Below, in pieces: positions 43,246 to 55,032 of a stretch of 64,000 nucleotides of DNA (position 1 is the stretch's first letter; every line of letters starts with the position of its first letter). Made by a program: the position numbers and the translations under genes. The notes under the pieces are model-generated. The model had not been told where the DNA came from, made no database searches, and saw nothing but the letters and a program-made list of their open reading frames with translations. The DNA is taken from the NCBI GenBank assembly GCA_964017045.1, contig OZ024798.1, forward strand, positions 25,261,347-25,325,346, read 5' to 3'. The stretch comes from Omphiscola glabra. Taxonomy: Eukaryota; Mollusca; Gastropoda; Lymnaeidae.

Positions 43246-44339
43246 AAAACCCGCTCTTGCTCTCTGAAATGCCACATACATTATCTCTCACTCTTTCACT
43301 CAATCTCATATCATTCATTCTCTATCAATTTCGTTCTTCTTTACTTTCTTCCCATCCCCCCCCCCTGCCCCGCAGGGCCATCCTTGTCACTCCCACTCTT
43401 GTGTAACCAAGCCCCCTCCGTCAACTCCCTGTAAGCTCTGACATGTCCAACACTAGCCAGCTTTAGCATGCACGCCCCCCTCCCCCCCCCCCCAACCTTT
43501 ATTCCATACACAGAACCCTCTTTCCAAACATTCCTAACTCTCTCTCTCTGCTCTCTCTCTCGTTCTCGCTCTCCCTCCTTACAGCATCTCATGACAACTA
43601 GCTTTAGCCCAATTTACCCCCCCCCCCAATACCCCTCCCCTTTCTCATGTCACCTTAACTCAGACTCGCCTCGCCATCCAGTCAACATATTAACGCGCCA
43701 AATTCCTGTGCTGAAATAAGGCCGCAATGGACAGGAAATGCATTAGACTTTGGGCCCTGCGATTTGGGGAGTGGGGATTGAGGGAGGAGGGGGGGGGGAG
43801 AGTGGGGTTGGAGCATATTGTTTACTCTGACAGAGGCAGATAGATGGGGGCACGTGGTTAACTTTGACAGAAGCAGATAACACGATTATATTACGGGTTC
43901 GATTCTGAGCCTCATTGGTGAAACTTTCAGAATCTGTAGTAGTATAAAAATGAGCAGAGTTATTTTATGTAATTGTATCTGTATTATATGTATGAGATGA
44001 GTTATTTATGTTTTGGACGTACGAGAAAATTTGCTATGAGCAAGCCAATGAGTACTGTCAACACATGAAGGAGTGTGCACTGTGAGAGTATCAATGGGGC
44101 ATGTTGTGTACGCGTTAAGGATCCAGTGATTGGGATTTGGGATATCGTAACGAAAGAAATAAATATTGCTGAGTAGCACTGGTGTTCGTGTCAGCACTGG
44201 ATCACGGGTTGCCTCGGCGAATTCCAGGTCCAGTGGCAGGTCCAGGAAACATGGCCATTTGGGGGGGGGGGGCGTATACAAACAAAGTGACAGCAGATTT
44301 TAATAAAGAAACGTTTGCTTTGTGTACTAATTAACGCAG
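43246..44339. other. Intergenic DNA with homopolymer C and G runs
   Basis: No gene. Poly-C runs near 43357, 43481 and 43617 and poly-G runs near 43790 and 44260 are present. A GGGTTCGATTCTGAGC segment at 43895 resembles a tRNA/SINE B box, but no A box was found. Confidence 0.45.
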
Positions 44340-44700
44340 ATCTTCTGAATAGGGTCTGAGATTACTCTCTTATGACCCCCGGCTAGTGCATTGGCAACCA
44401 GCTCCATCTGCTGAGCTGAGCCATACAACATTGTCTTCACGTACAGCTCTCCTGGCCTCCCCTGAAACTTCTAGTGAAGGATATTCGGTCAACAGATGCG
44501 CTATAGAGTTTCCGGGACCAGGCTGCAATGCCGGCAGGTAGGGTCCCTGTTATTATCTAGCTCGTTGAAGTATAAGCCGATGGGACAGTGCTCATCTGTG
44601 TCACCAGACTCTGGTGTATTGTGTACTAAATTGGAGACACCAACTGAGAGCATTAATTCTTTTGAGGCTCCTTTAGCAAACAATTATTAAATAAGCTATG
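44340..44700 (-). mobile_element. LINE fragment, RNase H or terminal region
   Basis: The minus strand reads ESGDTDEHCPIGLYFNELDN then NRDPTCRHCSLVPETL and a stop. This resembles the end of LINE ORF2 (GHC.L..YF..L....P.CR.C....ET). It is interrupted by stops and is a relic. Confidence 0.5.
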
Positions 44701-44913
44701 AGATTGCAATTTTCTGATAAAAATAAGTTAGGTACGTATTATAAAGCCCTTTGACTACATCTTAATATTCAACAAAAACAGTATTTACGTGGTGCAGACG
44801 ACCAACGCAATACCAGAAACATGTTTCACATCACCAATCTCAAAAAAATCATTCACATCCAATGGCAGGACAAGGTTCAAGACACTGACGACCAGCATTT
44901 TAACCATCTAGAT

Positions 44914-45096
44914 CAGCGGTTCTCAGCGACCCCTTAATACAGTTCCTTGCGTTGTAGCGACCCCCAACCACAAAATTATGTTCGTTGCTTCTTCATTACT
45001 GTAGCGTATATGTGTTTTCCGATGGTCCTAGGCGACCCTTGTGAAAGGGTCGTTCGACCCCCAAAGGGGTCGCGACCCACAGGTTGAGAACCGCTG
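44914..45096. mobile_element. hAT-type MITE inside a 48-bp duplication
   Basis: Ends CAGCGGTTCTCA and TGAGAACCGCTG are perfect 12-bp inverses. The 8-bp target duplication ATCTAGAT (44906-44913 and 45097-45104) is identical. The interior (183 bp in all) has GACCCTTGTGAAAGGGTCG and GACCCCCAAAGGGGTC hairpins and no coding. Confidence 0.93.
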
Positions 45097-45102
45097 ATCT
45101 AG

Positions 45103-45198
45103 ATGCAGCCTCGGTAACGTAGGGCGTGACATCTTGTGGGGACCATCTAGATGCAGCCTCGGCAACGTAGGGCGTGACATCTTGTGGGGATATCAGAC
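45103..45198. repeat. 48-bp direct duplication
   Basis: Starts ATGCAGCCTCGG at 45103 and again at 45151. The second unit is preceded by an intact ACCATCTAG-ATGCAG junction, which is the empty form of the MITE target. Confidence 0.9.
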
Positions 45199-45604
45199 CC
45201 AAGGCTCCTAATAAATAGACAAATTTACGGCGAGCCATCAGCAACAGCGGGCGATTCCATGGGGGTCAGAAAATGCCTCCCTCTATATGCACCCACCCAC
45301 TTGCACCCTTTTGCTACGCCCTTACTCATAAAATAACAAATTCCTTACACCTCTTAAATTACTTTTTTCCTTTTATTATGTAAAACATAAAAATAAATCA
45401 TGAACCTACCTTTAGGTTGTCTTTTATATTTTATTCTTCCATATTCACAGTTTCGTTGTAGGTTTGTAAGTACTCACTCTGTTGATGATCCATTTACTAA
45501 TGAACGCCTTGCGGGAACGACTGTCTACAGGAGGGTTTCACAACCTTTTTGTCCCACTTGAGCATCTAAAAAGTTTTGTGGGTCACGTGTCTACAGGGGA
45601 AGCT

Positions 45605-45950
45605 CCAAAGTTATTTATCTTAATTTTTAAAAATTCTCTTTGATACATCCAATATATCATATGAAACATCGTCCCATTTCCTTTATTCTATGATACATCG
45701 TCCCATTTCATATATTCTATGATACATCGTCCCATCCAATATATCATATGACACATCGTCCCATTCCATAATTATACATTTGATACACCGCCCCATCACA
45801 TATATTCTATGATGCATCTTTCCATCCCAAATCTTGTATGATATGATACATCCTCCCGTTCCAAATCTTGTATGATATGATACATCCACCCGTTCCAAAT
45901 CTTGTAAGATATGATACATCCTCCCGTTCCTAATCTTGTAAGAGCCATCC
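45605..45950. repeat. Degenerate tandem repeat, about 30 bp
   Basis: Recurring TATGATACATCGTCCCAT plus ATATTCTA or CCAAATCTTG segments. Units diverge and vary in length. Confidence 0.8.
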
Positions 45951-47043
45951 AATTCCCTATCACTAAACCCTGTCGTGTCTTGCCTCTAACAGTGTCGGGG
46001 GTATTTAGTGCACAATGGCGTCCACTGGGACATCAGCGTAAACTCTTCCATCGGTCAATGAACTTTGGACATTTAAAAACTTGGAGAACGTACCGAAATT
46101 TAATGGAATAATTTTTAGTTGGTTTTTTTTTTTTTAAATTATTTCTTTTGTGTGTTTGGAGTTAAAATTGGAGATAGTGATGATATGCTTAAAATATATC
46201 AAATTATGTTTGTTGTGAGAGTGGCAGTTTTGGCTTAAAATGGCAACGGAGACATTCAGAATAGAGTTAATAACAAAGGCATAATGTCCCAACAGCACCC
46301 ACCTCCCATCTTTCCACTCAAAAGACATGCGCGCGCATGCACAGACACAAACAATATTGAGACGCACATCAAATGTACACCAAAATCTCTGTCGACCCGG
46401 GTGAGGCCCTATCCCGCTTTGGCGCTACTGGCTACAAGATCTATGTCGAACTACAAGTGAGGTGACCTGTCTCGTCTTTATTTGATTCCCTGGTAGAAAA
46501 GTTATCATAGAAGGAGGGCGAGGGGTAGTTTATGATTGATCAGCCGCCAGCGGAGCACCACCCCAAGCCGACGCGCGCAAATACCCCCCAGCTGACACAC
46601 ACGAAGACACAAACACCCTTCAGCCTACGCACACAGACGTAAGTACTCCCAGCCGAAACACACACAGTTCCAAGTACTCCCCAAACCGATACAAACACAT
46701 ACCGAAATACCACCCAAACCGACACACACATAGACCCTAAACCCGCAATCATAAAAAATGATTGTATTGGACCGCCCTCGACAAATTAATAGCAGGCCAA
46801 TCTAACTATGGGGCTATATGATGCACACATTTGCATCTTGGGAGCCAGACCTTCAGACTTATTTCATCTACCAATGTCTAGTACGGACAATGGATTGTGG
46901 GGTGCGATGTATTTCCCACTGAATAGAGATGCCGGACTGTGCTCAGTACTTTTATGCGTGCTGCCCATCTTCCTGGAACATGCTATAATATTAATTGGAT
47001 TCCACACCCTCCCCTTAATTTTTACAAATGTAACATCGTGGAC
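45951..47043. other. Intergenic DNA, no convincing gene
   Basis: A (CA)-rich irregular repeat (CCAAACCGACACACACA type) lies at 46550-46740. An 82-codon plus-strand frame at 46808-47056 is not low-complexity at its start but runs into the 39-bp array and has no recognised family. Confidence 0.45.
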
Positions 47044-48327
47044 TGAAAATGTGTAGCAATCTTCGGTGGCCACTGGTCTATTTGAAAATGTGTAGCAATC
47101 TTCGGTGGCTACTGGTCTATTTGAAAATGTGTAGCAATCTTCGGTGGCCACTGGTCTATTTGAAAATGTGTAGCAATCTTCGATTGTCACTGGTCTATTT
47201 AAAAATGTGTAACAATCTTCTGTGGCCACTGGTCTATTTGAAAATGTGTAGCAATCTTCAGTGGCTACTGGTCTATTTGAAAATGTGTAGCAATCTTCGT
47301 TGGCCACTGGTCTATTTGAAAATTTGTAGCAATCTTCGGTGGCCACTGGTCTATTTGAACATGTGTAGCAATCTTCGGTGGCGACTGGTCTATTTGAAAA
47401 TGTGTAGCAATCTTCGGTGGCTACCGGTCTATTTGAAAATGTGTAGCAATCTTCGGTGGCCACTAGTCTATTTGAAAATGTGTAGCTATCTTCGGTGGCT
47501 ACTGGTCTATTTGAAAATGTGTAGCAATCTTCGGTGGCTACTGGTCTATTTGAAAATGTGTAGCAATCTTCGGTGGCCACTGGTCTATTTTAAAATGTGT
47601 AGCAATCTTCGGTGGCCACTGATCTATTTAAAAATGTGTAATAATCTTCGGTGGCCATTGGTCTATTTGAAAATGTGTAGCAAACTTCGATGGCTACTGG
47701 TCTATTTGAAAATGTGTTGTAATCTTCGGTGGCCATTGGTCTATTTGAAAATGTGTAGCAATCTTCAGTGGCTAATGGTCTATTTGAAAATGTGTAGCAA
47801 TCTTCGTTGACCACTGGTCTATTTGAAATGTGTAGCAATCTTCGGTGGCCACTGGTCTATTTGAAAATGTGTAGCAATCTTCGGTGGCCACTGGGCTATT
47901 TAAAAATGTGTAGCAATCTTCGGTGGCTGCTGGTCTATTTGAAAATGTGTAGCAATCTTCGGTGGCTACTGGTCTATTTGAAAATGTGTAGCTATCTTCG
48001 GTGGCCACTGGTCTATTTGAAAATGTGTAGCAATCTTCGATGGCCACTGGTCTATTTGAAAATGTGTAGCAATCTTCGGTGGCCACTAGTCTATTTGAAA
48101 ATGTGTAGTAATCTTCGGTGGCCACTGGTCTATTTGAAAATGTGTAGTAATCTTCGGTGGCTACTGGTCTATTTGAAAATGTGTAGCAATCTTCGGTGGC
48201 TAGTGGTCTATTTGAAAATGTGTAGCAATCTTCGGTGGCTACTTGTCTATTTGAAAATGTGTAGCTATCTTCGGTGGCTACTGTTCTATTTGAAAGTGTG
48301 TAGCAATCTTCGGTGGCCACTGGTCTA
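47044..48327. repeat. 39-bp minisatellite, about 33 copies, open on both strands
   Basis: The unit is CTTCGGTGGCCACTGGTCTA plus TTTGAAAATGTGTAGCAAT. The period of 13 codons gives ATEDCYTFSNRPV repeats on the minus strand and LVYLKMCSNLRWP on the plus strand. The minus frame is broken by a TAA near 47590 and by a 1-bp deletion near 47828, so a functional repeat protein is unlikely. Confidence 0.96.
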
Positions 48328-48423
48328 GTGATACGAGAGAAGGACAAGCTGATCATCTTAACACAAGGACTGGCTAACAATTCTTCAGTGAAGGAATAAA
48401 AATAACAAAATATATATGGAACC

Positions 48424-48868
48424 GCATGCACGGGCAGATTGGGAGGACAATTGTGAACATGACACGTCATGCACGGGCAGATTGGGAGAACGATTGTGAA
48501 CATGACACCGTATGCACGGGCAGAAAGGAAGAACGATTGTGAACATGACACCGTATGCACGGGCAGATTGGGAGAACGATTGTGAACATGACATCGTATG
48601 CACAGGCAGATTGGGAGAACGATTGTGAACATGACACCGCATGCACGGGCAGATTGGGAGAACGATTGTGAACATGACACCGTATGCACGGGCAGATTGG
48701 GAGAACGATTGTGAACATGACACCGTATGCACGGGCAGATTGGGAGAACGATTGTGACCATGACACGGCATGTACGGGCAGATTGGGAGAGCCATTGTGA
48801 ACATGACACGGCATGCACGGGCAGATTGGGAGAGCCATTGTGAACATGACACGGCATGCAAGGGCAGC
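48424..48868. repeat. 43-bp minisatellite, about 10 copies
   Basis: The unit contains GCACGGGCAGATTGGGAGAA and CGATTGTGAACATGACACCG. 43 is not a multiple of three, so all minus frames are open (repeated CSQSFSQSARAYGVMFTIVL type). Confidence 0.96.
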
Positions 48869-49254
48869 ATGCAATTCAGACGTCAACTTCGAAGGTGTCA
48901 CGCCAAATAAACGAGCTACACTTTGTCTGATGAAGTCGGGCGGATGGTGGTGATAAATGTCATAGGAAATATGGACGAACGCCAGTTGATGTAAAACGAA
49001 ATTTTTGTAATTGCAATGCTGTCATTTCCTGGATCTTAAAATTGTTTTTTTTTTTTTTTTACTTTTTGGGTGGCCCACTTTGCCAGACACTCTTACAGCA
49101 ATTGCACGCACACGCAGCGCGGAATGTTGCTACTTTAAAAACACATAAGAGTTATCTCTTGAAACGAGGCTGAGTACTGAGTACCACTACAAACATAGTT
49201 TGGCGTTTTATCTCCCTTTGTGCAGTTTGTGTTTGTTTTTATTGGGATGGAAAG
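48869..49254. other. Spacer between arrays
   Basis: Nothing is recognised. Confidence 0.5.
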
Positions 49255-49775
49255 GAGTGTGTGATTATCAGAGTATGTTTGCTAGTGATGGGTACCTGTA
49301 TGATTGTCAGAGTAGGTTTGCTTGTGATGGGTACCTGTATGATTGTCAGAGTAGGTTTGCTTGTGAATGGTACCTGTGTGATTGTCAGAGTAGCTTTGCT
49401 TGTGATGGTTACCTGTATGATTGACAGAGTAGGTTTGCTTGTGATGTGTACATGTTTGATTGTCATAGTAGCTTTGCTTGTGATGGTTGCCTGTATGATT
49501 GACAGAGTAGCTTTGTTTGTGATGGGTACCTGTATGATTGACAGAGCAGCTTTGCTTGTGATGGGTACCTGTAAGATTGACAGAGTACTTTGTTAGTGAG
49601 GGGTGCATGTATAATTGTCAGAGTTGGTTTGTTAATAAGGTGCACCTGTATGATTGTCAGAATTGGTTTGCAAGTGAAGGGTACCTGTATGATTATAAGA
49701 CTAGGTTTGCTGGTGAGGGGGAAATGTATGATTGTTAGAGTAGGTTTGCTGGTAAATGTTACCTGTATCATTGGG
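49255..49775. repeat. 39-bp minisatellite, about 13 copies
   Basis: The unit contains GGGTACCTGTATGATTGTCA and GAGTAGGTTTGCTTGTGAT. The sequence is unrelated to the 39-bp arrays at 47044 and 59838, although the period is the same. Confidence 0.95.
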
Positions 49776-49841
49776 TTACGATTGTTTGTAAGTGCAGCAC
49801 ATGTGAGGAATGGTCGATTAAAGTATTCTGTCGAGAGACAG

Positions 49842-50242
49842 GACCTGGTGGTCAGTCATGTCCAGGTGGTCAGTCATGTCCAGGTGGTCAGTCATGTCCA
49901 GGTGGTCATTCATGTCCTGGTGGTCAGTCATGTCCAGGTGGTCAGTCATGTCCAGGTGGTCAGTCATGTCCAGGTGGTCAGTCATGTCCATGTGGTCAGT
50001 CATGTCCAGGTGGTCAGTCATGTCCTGGTGGTCAGTCATGTCCAGGTGGTCAGTCATGTCCTGGTGGTCAGTCATGTCCTGGTGGTCAGTCATGTCCAGG
50101 TGGTCAGTCATGTCCAGGTGGTCAGTCATGTCCAGGTGGTTAGTCATGTCCAGGTGGTCAGTCATGTCCAGGTGGTCAGTCATGTCCAGGTGGTCAGTCA
50201 TGTCCAGGTGGTCAGTCATGTCCAGGTGGTCAGTCATGTCCA
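49842..50242. repeat. 18-bp minisatellite, about 22 copies
   Basis: The unit is GGTGGTCAGTCATGTCCA, with CCT and CCAT variants. Frames stay open on both strands (MTDHLD on the minus strand). Confidence 0.98.
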
Positions 50243-50329
50243 GAACGTCTGCACGTGCTTAATGATTAAAGCACTCAGAGCAAATAAAACAACCCTCGAA
50301 GAAATACGAATAAATCGTGCAGGCTCCGT

Positions 50330-50545
50330 GATATCAGCAAATAATCATAAATTGACCCTGATATCAGCAAGTAATCATAAATTGACCGTGATATCAGCAA
50401 ATAATCATAAATTGACCCTGATATCAGCAAATAATCATAAATTGACCCTGATATCAGCAAGTAATCATACATTTTCAAGATATCAGCAAGCAATCATTCA
50501 TTTCCCGTGATATCAGCAAGTAATCATATATATTCTGTGATATCT
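50330..50545. repeat. 30-bp minisatellite, about 7 copies
   Basis: The unit contains GATATCAGCAAATAATCATA and AATTGACCCT. The last units degrade. Confidence 0.93.
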
Positions 50546-50549
50546 GCAT

Positions 50550-51715
50550 GGGGGGCGTCCATAAATTACTTCAACAATTTTTAAACAATTTTGACCCCCG
50601 TCCCCCCTTGTCAACAACTGTAAAATTTTCAATGACCCCCTAAGTAATGTCAAAAAATGTTATAACCCCCCTCCCCAAATGTATGATAATACAAATAAAT
50701 ATAAAGATACATTTTGCTTTGTGCTGATCAGTTTTAATAACATAAAATTGTAAGGAAAACATTTTATTACATCTTTAACTTCTTAATCAACAAGTTCAAA
50801 AGTTTTTACACTTAAATTTTATAATGCGGAATCAATGAAAAGGTTGTAAAATACAAAATGCTATTGTTTGTGTGCGTATAAATATGATTATTGTCAGAAA
50901 AGCTGACTATTGTAGAATAGCTTCTATCTGCTATTATCTTCCCATGAAGTAGCCAGGTGTTGTTCTATCGTAACAAAGGGCATAGTCGCTGATTTATCAT
51001 TTTCATCTTGCGGAACTGATATACCTGACAAATCAACATCATCCTTTTTTTATAATCTAACCATTCAGCCCTTAAAATATAAGCATTGTCAATGTGAGCA
51101 ATAATTGCCATAATCTCTCTCTGTCTCCTGGCAGCTACTTGCATTGGTCGAATCCTTTTTTGTTGAGGAGCAGGTGCTAATTTCTTATGCATTGTCGGTG
51201 CTGTTGCACATGCTATTTCAACATGACTTGTGATGCAAAATAGATGTTATAGATTTTGAAAATCCGTTCAAGCAGCGATGTTATTATTGTTACTCACTTT
51301 ACTTTCCTCTAATTCTCAAAATATCGTATTCCTACTCTATCAATATCATTTATCTTGACTGCACTTGACACTTGAACATTGTCCTCTTTCCATACCTGCA
51401 ACATGATTGCAAACATACCGCCCTAGTCATTTGCGACCAACAGAATCTAAAGGTGAAGAGAGGCCAACTTTTGACTTATCTTGCACTAACAAAGTGTGCT
51501 AACATTCTGACCAGCCATCAGCAGTGCACAGACAGACACACATTAAATAAATCTTATATTTTTAAAAGCCTAAAAATTTACATAGCTATTTAAATTTACA
51601 CTCATTAAATTTGTTAAAATAATGTAACAACCATTCAATATTTAAGATTAAAATTTTAATAGAGAAAACATGATTGTTGACGTAAAGGTGGTCAAAGAAA
51701 AATTAAAAATATATA
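50550..51715. other. Possible DNA-transposon fragment with a small minus-strand ORF
   Basis: It begins with GGGGGGCGTCCATAAATTAC, which resembles a terminal motif of some animal DNA transposons (from memory, unverified). A minus-strand frame at 50965-51192 has normal composition: MHKKLAPAPQQKRIRPMQVA then ARRQREIMAIIAHIDNAYIL. I do not recognise the family. No matching inverted terminus was found on the right. Confidence 0.3.
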
Positions 51716-51901
51716 GCTGGCAGACTGTGAGGCCCTAAGCTGGCAGACTGTGAGGCCCTAAGCTGGCAGACTGTGAGGCCCTAAGCTGGCAGACTGTGAG
51801 GCCCTAAGCTGGCAGACTGTGAGGCCCTAAGCTGGCAGACTGTGAGGCCCTAAGCTGGCAGACTGTGAGGCCCTAAGCGGGCAGACTGTGAGGCCCTAAG
51901 C
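51716..51901. repeat. 23-bp minisatellite, 8 copies
   Basis: The unit is CTGGCAGACTGTGAGGCCCT plus AAG. Copies are identical except for one CGGG variant, so the array is recent. Confidence 0.98.
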
Positions 51902-52690
51902 TGTAGTGTATTTAGCTTATAGGTAAATCCGGTACTGCATGCATCACATTTATTTTAACACTGCAACAAAAACAGCAAACCCATCCTATACACGTATTTG
52001 TCCGGTGTTACTAAATGAATTTCCTTTTTTTTTCTTGCCTTCGAGCACAAAGCTATTAAATTGTTTATAACTGCCCTTAGATTGAGAGTCCAAGTACACT
52101 TGAAACCCCCCCCCCCCCACCACCCCACCGGGCTTGATAACAAGCTACCCATTATGTTTGAGGCGGCCGATGGAATATAATGCCAACATTATGTCATGTA
52201 GTTCCTTAGGTGTGAGGATTATTTCAGATATGAAAATATAAATGGAAAAAAAATGAACTACTGTATTTGTGTGTATGTGTAGCCCATGTGTTTGTATGTA
52301 ACCGTGTGTTTGTGGGGGAGGGAGGGGTATTTTTGGAAAGGAGAAAGGTAATAGTTAAATGGCGTTTTCTTTCAGAAACAGTCTCCGAAAATCAGGTTCT
52401 GATATACCGATAGCCACTGTTTAAAAATCGTGCTACGATCACGTTAATAAGCTTCCTTTTTTGTACAGTGACCTCTCTGACATGACCACGTTGTTATTTC
52501 AATTAGCCAACAGGTGACTAATTATCACGATGAAATAATAATTAACAACCGGCATCGCTTGTAAGGTAAATACACGACCACTGGCTTCAGATCCCACGAC
52601 CTGTCCCTGCATCCCACCATCATCCTCCCCAAGATAAAACTCTGCACTTTTCAGAGTGTAAAATTGGAAGAAACAGATTCGCTATTTTGA
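51902..52690. other. Spacer, no feature
   Basis: No gene is seen. A poly-C run lies near 52107 and GT-rich DNA near 52260-52320. Confidence 0.5.
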
Positions 52691-52877
52691 GTTGAGTTGC
52701 CATATAAGGATCTAGAACCAAGCAATGACTTAGAAGGATGCCGATGAACATTGTTGAGTTGCCATATAAGGATCTAGAACCAAGCAATGACTTAGAAGGA
52801 TGCCGATGAACATTGTTGAGTTGCTATATAAGGATCTAGAACCAAGCAATGACTTAAGAAGGATGCCGATGAACATT
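52691..52877. repeat. 62-bp tandem repeat, 3 copies
   Basis: The unit contains GTTGAGTTGCCATATAAGGA, TCTAGAACCAAGCAATGACT and AGGATGCCGATGAACATT. The copies are nearly identical. Confidence 0.96.
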
Positions 52878-53039
52878 GTTTATGATCGTATTATAGGGCC
52901 TCCTTGTTAAACGAATGGTGGCTACATTGAGCGAGTTGTAATGTTATTTGTTGTTGTTGAAAAACATTTATTTTCACATTATCTATGACAGTTATTCTAC
53001 CGTCCACCGTTGAGTCATTGCGACAGCAGGTGAACAGAC

Positions 53040-54085
53040 TGGTTTCAGGCTTGCTACATCTTACCTTCAGGCTTGCTACATCACATCTTCAGGCGTGCTA
53101 CATCTCACCTTAAAGCTTGCTACATCTCTCCTTCAGACTTGCCACATCTCACCTTCAGATTTATTACATCTCACCTTCACACTTGTTACATCCCACCATC
53201 AGGCTTTCTACATCTCACCTTCAGGCTTGTTACATCTCACCTTCAGACTTGTTACATCTCAACTTCAGACTTGTTACATCTCACATTCAGACTTGTTACA
53301 TCTCACCTTCAGAATTGCCACATTTCACCTTCAGGCTTGCTAAATCTCACCGTCAGACTTGCTACATCTCACCTTCAGACTTGCCACATCTCACCTTCAG
53401 ATTTGCCACATCTCACCTTCAGATTTGCCACATCTCACCCTCAGAATTGCCACATCTCACCCTCAATCTCGCTACATCTCACCTTCAGGCTTTCTACATC
53501 TCACTTTCAGGCTTGCTACATCTCACCTTCAGGTTTGCTACATCTCACATTCAGTCTTGCTACATCTCACCTTCAGGCTTTCTACATCTCACCTTCAGAC
53601 TTGCTACATCTCACCTGCAGACGTGCTACATCACACCTTCAGGCTTGCTACATCTCACCTTCAGGCTTGCTACATCTCACATTCAGTCTTGCTACATCTC
53701 ACCTTCAGTCTTGCTACATCTCACCTTCAGGCTTGCTACATCTCACCTTCAGACTTGCTACATCACACCTTCAGACTTGCTACATCTCACCTGCAGACGT
53801 GCTACATCACACCTTCAGGCTTGCTACATCTCACCTTCAGTCTTGCTACATCTCACATTCAGTCTTGCTACATCTCACCTTCAGTCTTGCTACATCTCAC
53901 CTTCAGGCTTGCTACATCTCACCTTCAGACTTGCTACATCACACCTTCAGACTTGCTACATCTCACCTGCAGACGTGCTACATCACACCTTCAGGCTTGC
54001 TACATCTCACCTTCAGACTTGATACATCTCACTTTTAGGCTTACTACACCTAACCCTCAGACTTGCTACACCTCACCCTCTGACT
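53040..54085. repeat. 22-bp minisatellite, about 47 copies
   Basis: The unit is CTTCAGGCTTGCTACATCTC plus AC. All three forward frames are open for up to about 320 codons because the period is not a multiple of three. Blocks of several units (with CTGCAGACG and CATTCAGTC variants) recur, so multi-unit duplications occurred. Confidence 0.97.
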
Positions 54086-54369
54086 TGCTGCAGTTTCCAC
54101 AATGTTACCTCCCTCAGCGCCCCTCGTGCCACGCCCTCGCGGTGACCATAGTTAATGATAGCCATCTTTTTTGTGAGGACAACGTTATTTTACCTGTTTG
54201 TTTCCATGCATGCTCGTATGTGGCCGTGTATGCGTACGACTGTGGTTCGTATGTAGCTGTGTGTGTGTACAACTGTGCCAGGATGGATGAATGGTGAAAG
54301 GGGCGAGGGTGGGGGGCATGGAATGTGGAAACTGCACTTAACAGGTGCAAAGAATCCTCAGAAGTTTAT

Positions 54370-54570
54370 CTAAATTTACGGACCTTAAGTTTATGAGTCT
54401 AACGGTCATTCATTGATTCGATTTCTGTTTGAGTTTAATAAGTTTATGAGTCTAACGGTCATTCATTGATTCGATTTCTGTTTCAGTTTAATAAGTTTAT
54501 GAGTCTAACGGGCATTCATTGATTCAATTTCTGTTTGAGTTTAATAAGTTTATGAGTTCATTGACTTGAT
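54370..54570. repeat. 53-bp tandem repeat, about 3.7 copies
   Basis: The unit contains AAGTTTATGAGTCTAACGGT and CATTCATTGATTCGATTTCT. The last unit is partly deleted. Confidence 0.93.
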
Positions 54571-54710
54571 TTCTCTTTGAGTTTAATGGGAGTTTGTGTT
54601 GTCTTCTTAAGGGAAGAGTTGCCTTTTCTTTAAAACTTCAATATTTTAATAACCATAAAAAAATTTTTTAAAACTTTCTATCATTTAATTTTGCTGATAG
54701 TTTGGTGGGC

Positions 54711-54734
54711 GGGGGGGGGGGGGGGGGGGGGGGG
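54711..54734. repeat. Poly-G run of 24
   Basis: A pure G homopolymer. It is a candidate G-quadruplex and a likely place for sequencing-length error. Confidence 0.9.
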
Positions 54735-54830
54735 ATCCCAGTGAATTGTTTAAATTAACACAAGAAGAGCTTGAACTTAACAAGTGGCAATATGAAAATG
54801 GATACATTTTAATATTAAATATGCGGGGAT

Positions 54831-55032
54831 AGAGTGGCCTAGTCTTAGAGTGGCCTAGTCTTAGAGTGGCCTAGTCTTAGAGTGGCCAACTATTAGAGTG
54901 GCCTAGCCTTAGAGTGGCCTAGTCTTAGAGTGGCCTAGTCTAAGAGTGGCCTAGTCTTAGAGTGGCCTAGTCTTAATGTGACCTATTTTAAGAGTGGCCT
55001 AGTGCAAGAGTGGCCTAGTGCGAGAGTGGCTT
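54831..55032. repeat. 16-bp minisatellite, about 12 copies
   Basis: The unit is AGAGTGGCCTAGTCTT, with degenerate units at the right end. Confidence 0.96.

Noticed and set aside
43880..43930. tRNA or SINE promoter (GGGTTCGATTCTGAGC)
   Set aside because: Only a B-box-like segment was found. No A box at the right distance and no cloverleaf could be drawn.
48385..48901. Cys/Ser/Pro-rich minus-strand ORFs in three frames
   Set aside because: The 43-bp array is open in several frames at once, which argues against selection on any one of them.
53073..54297. Three overlapping forward ORFs of 300-320 codons
   Set aside because: All come from a 22-bp array that is open in every forward frame; no domain is present outside the repeat.
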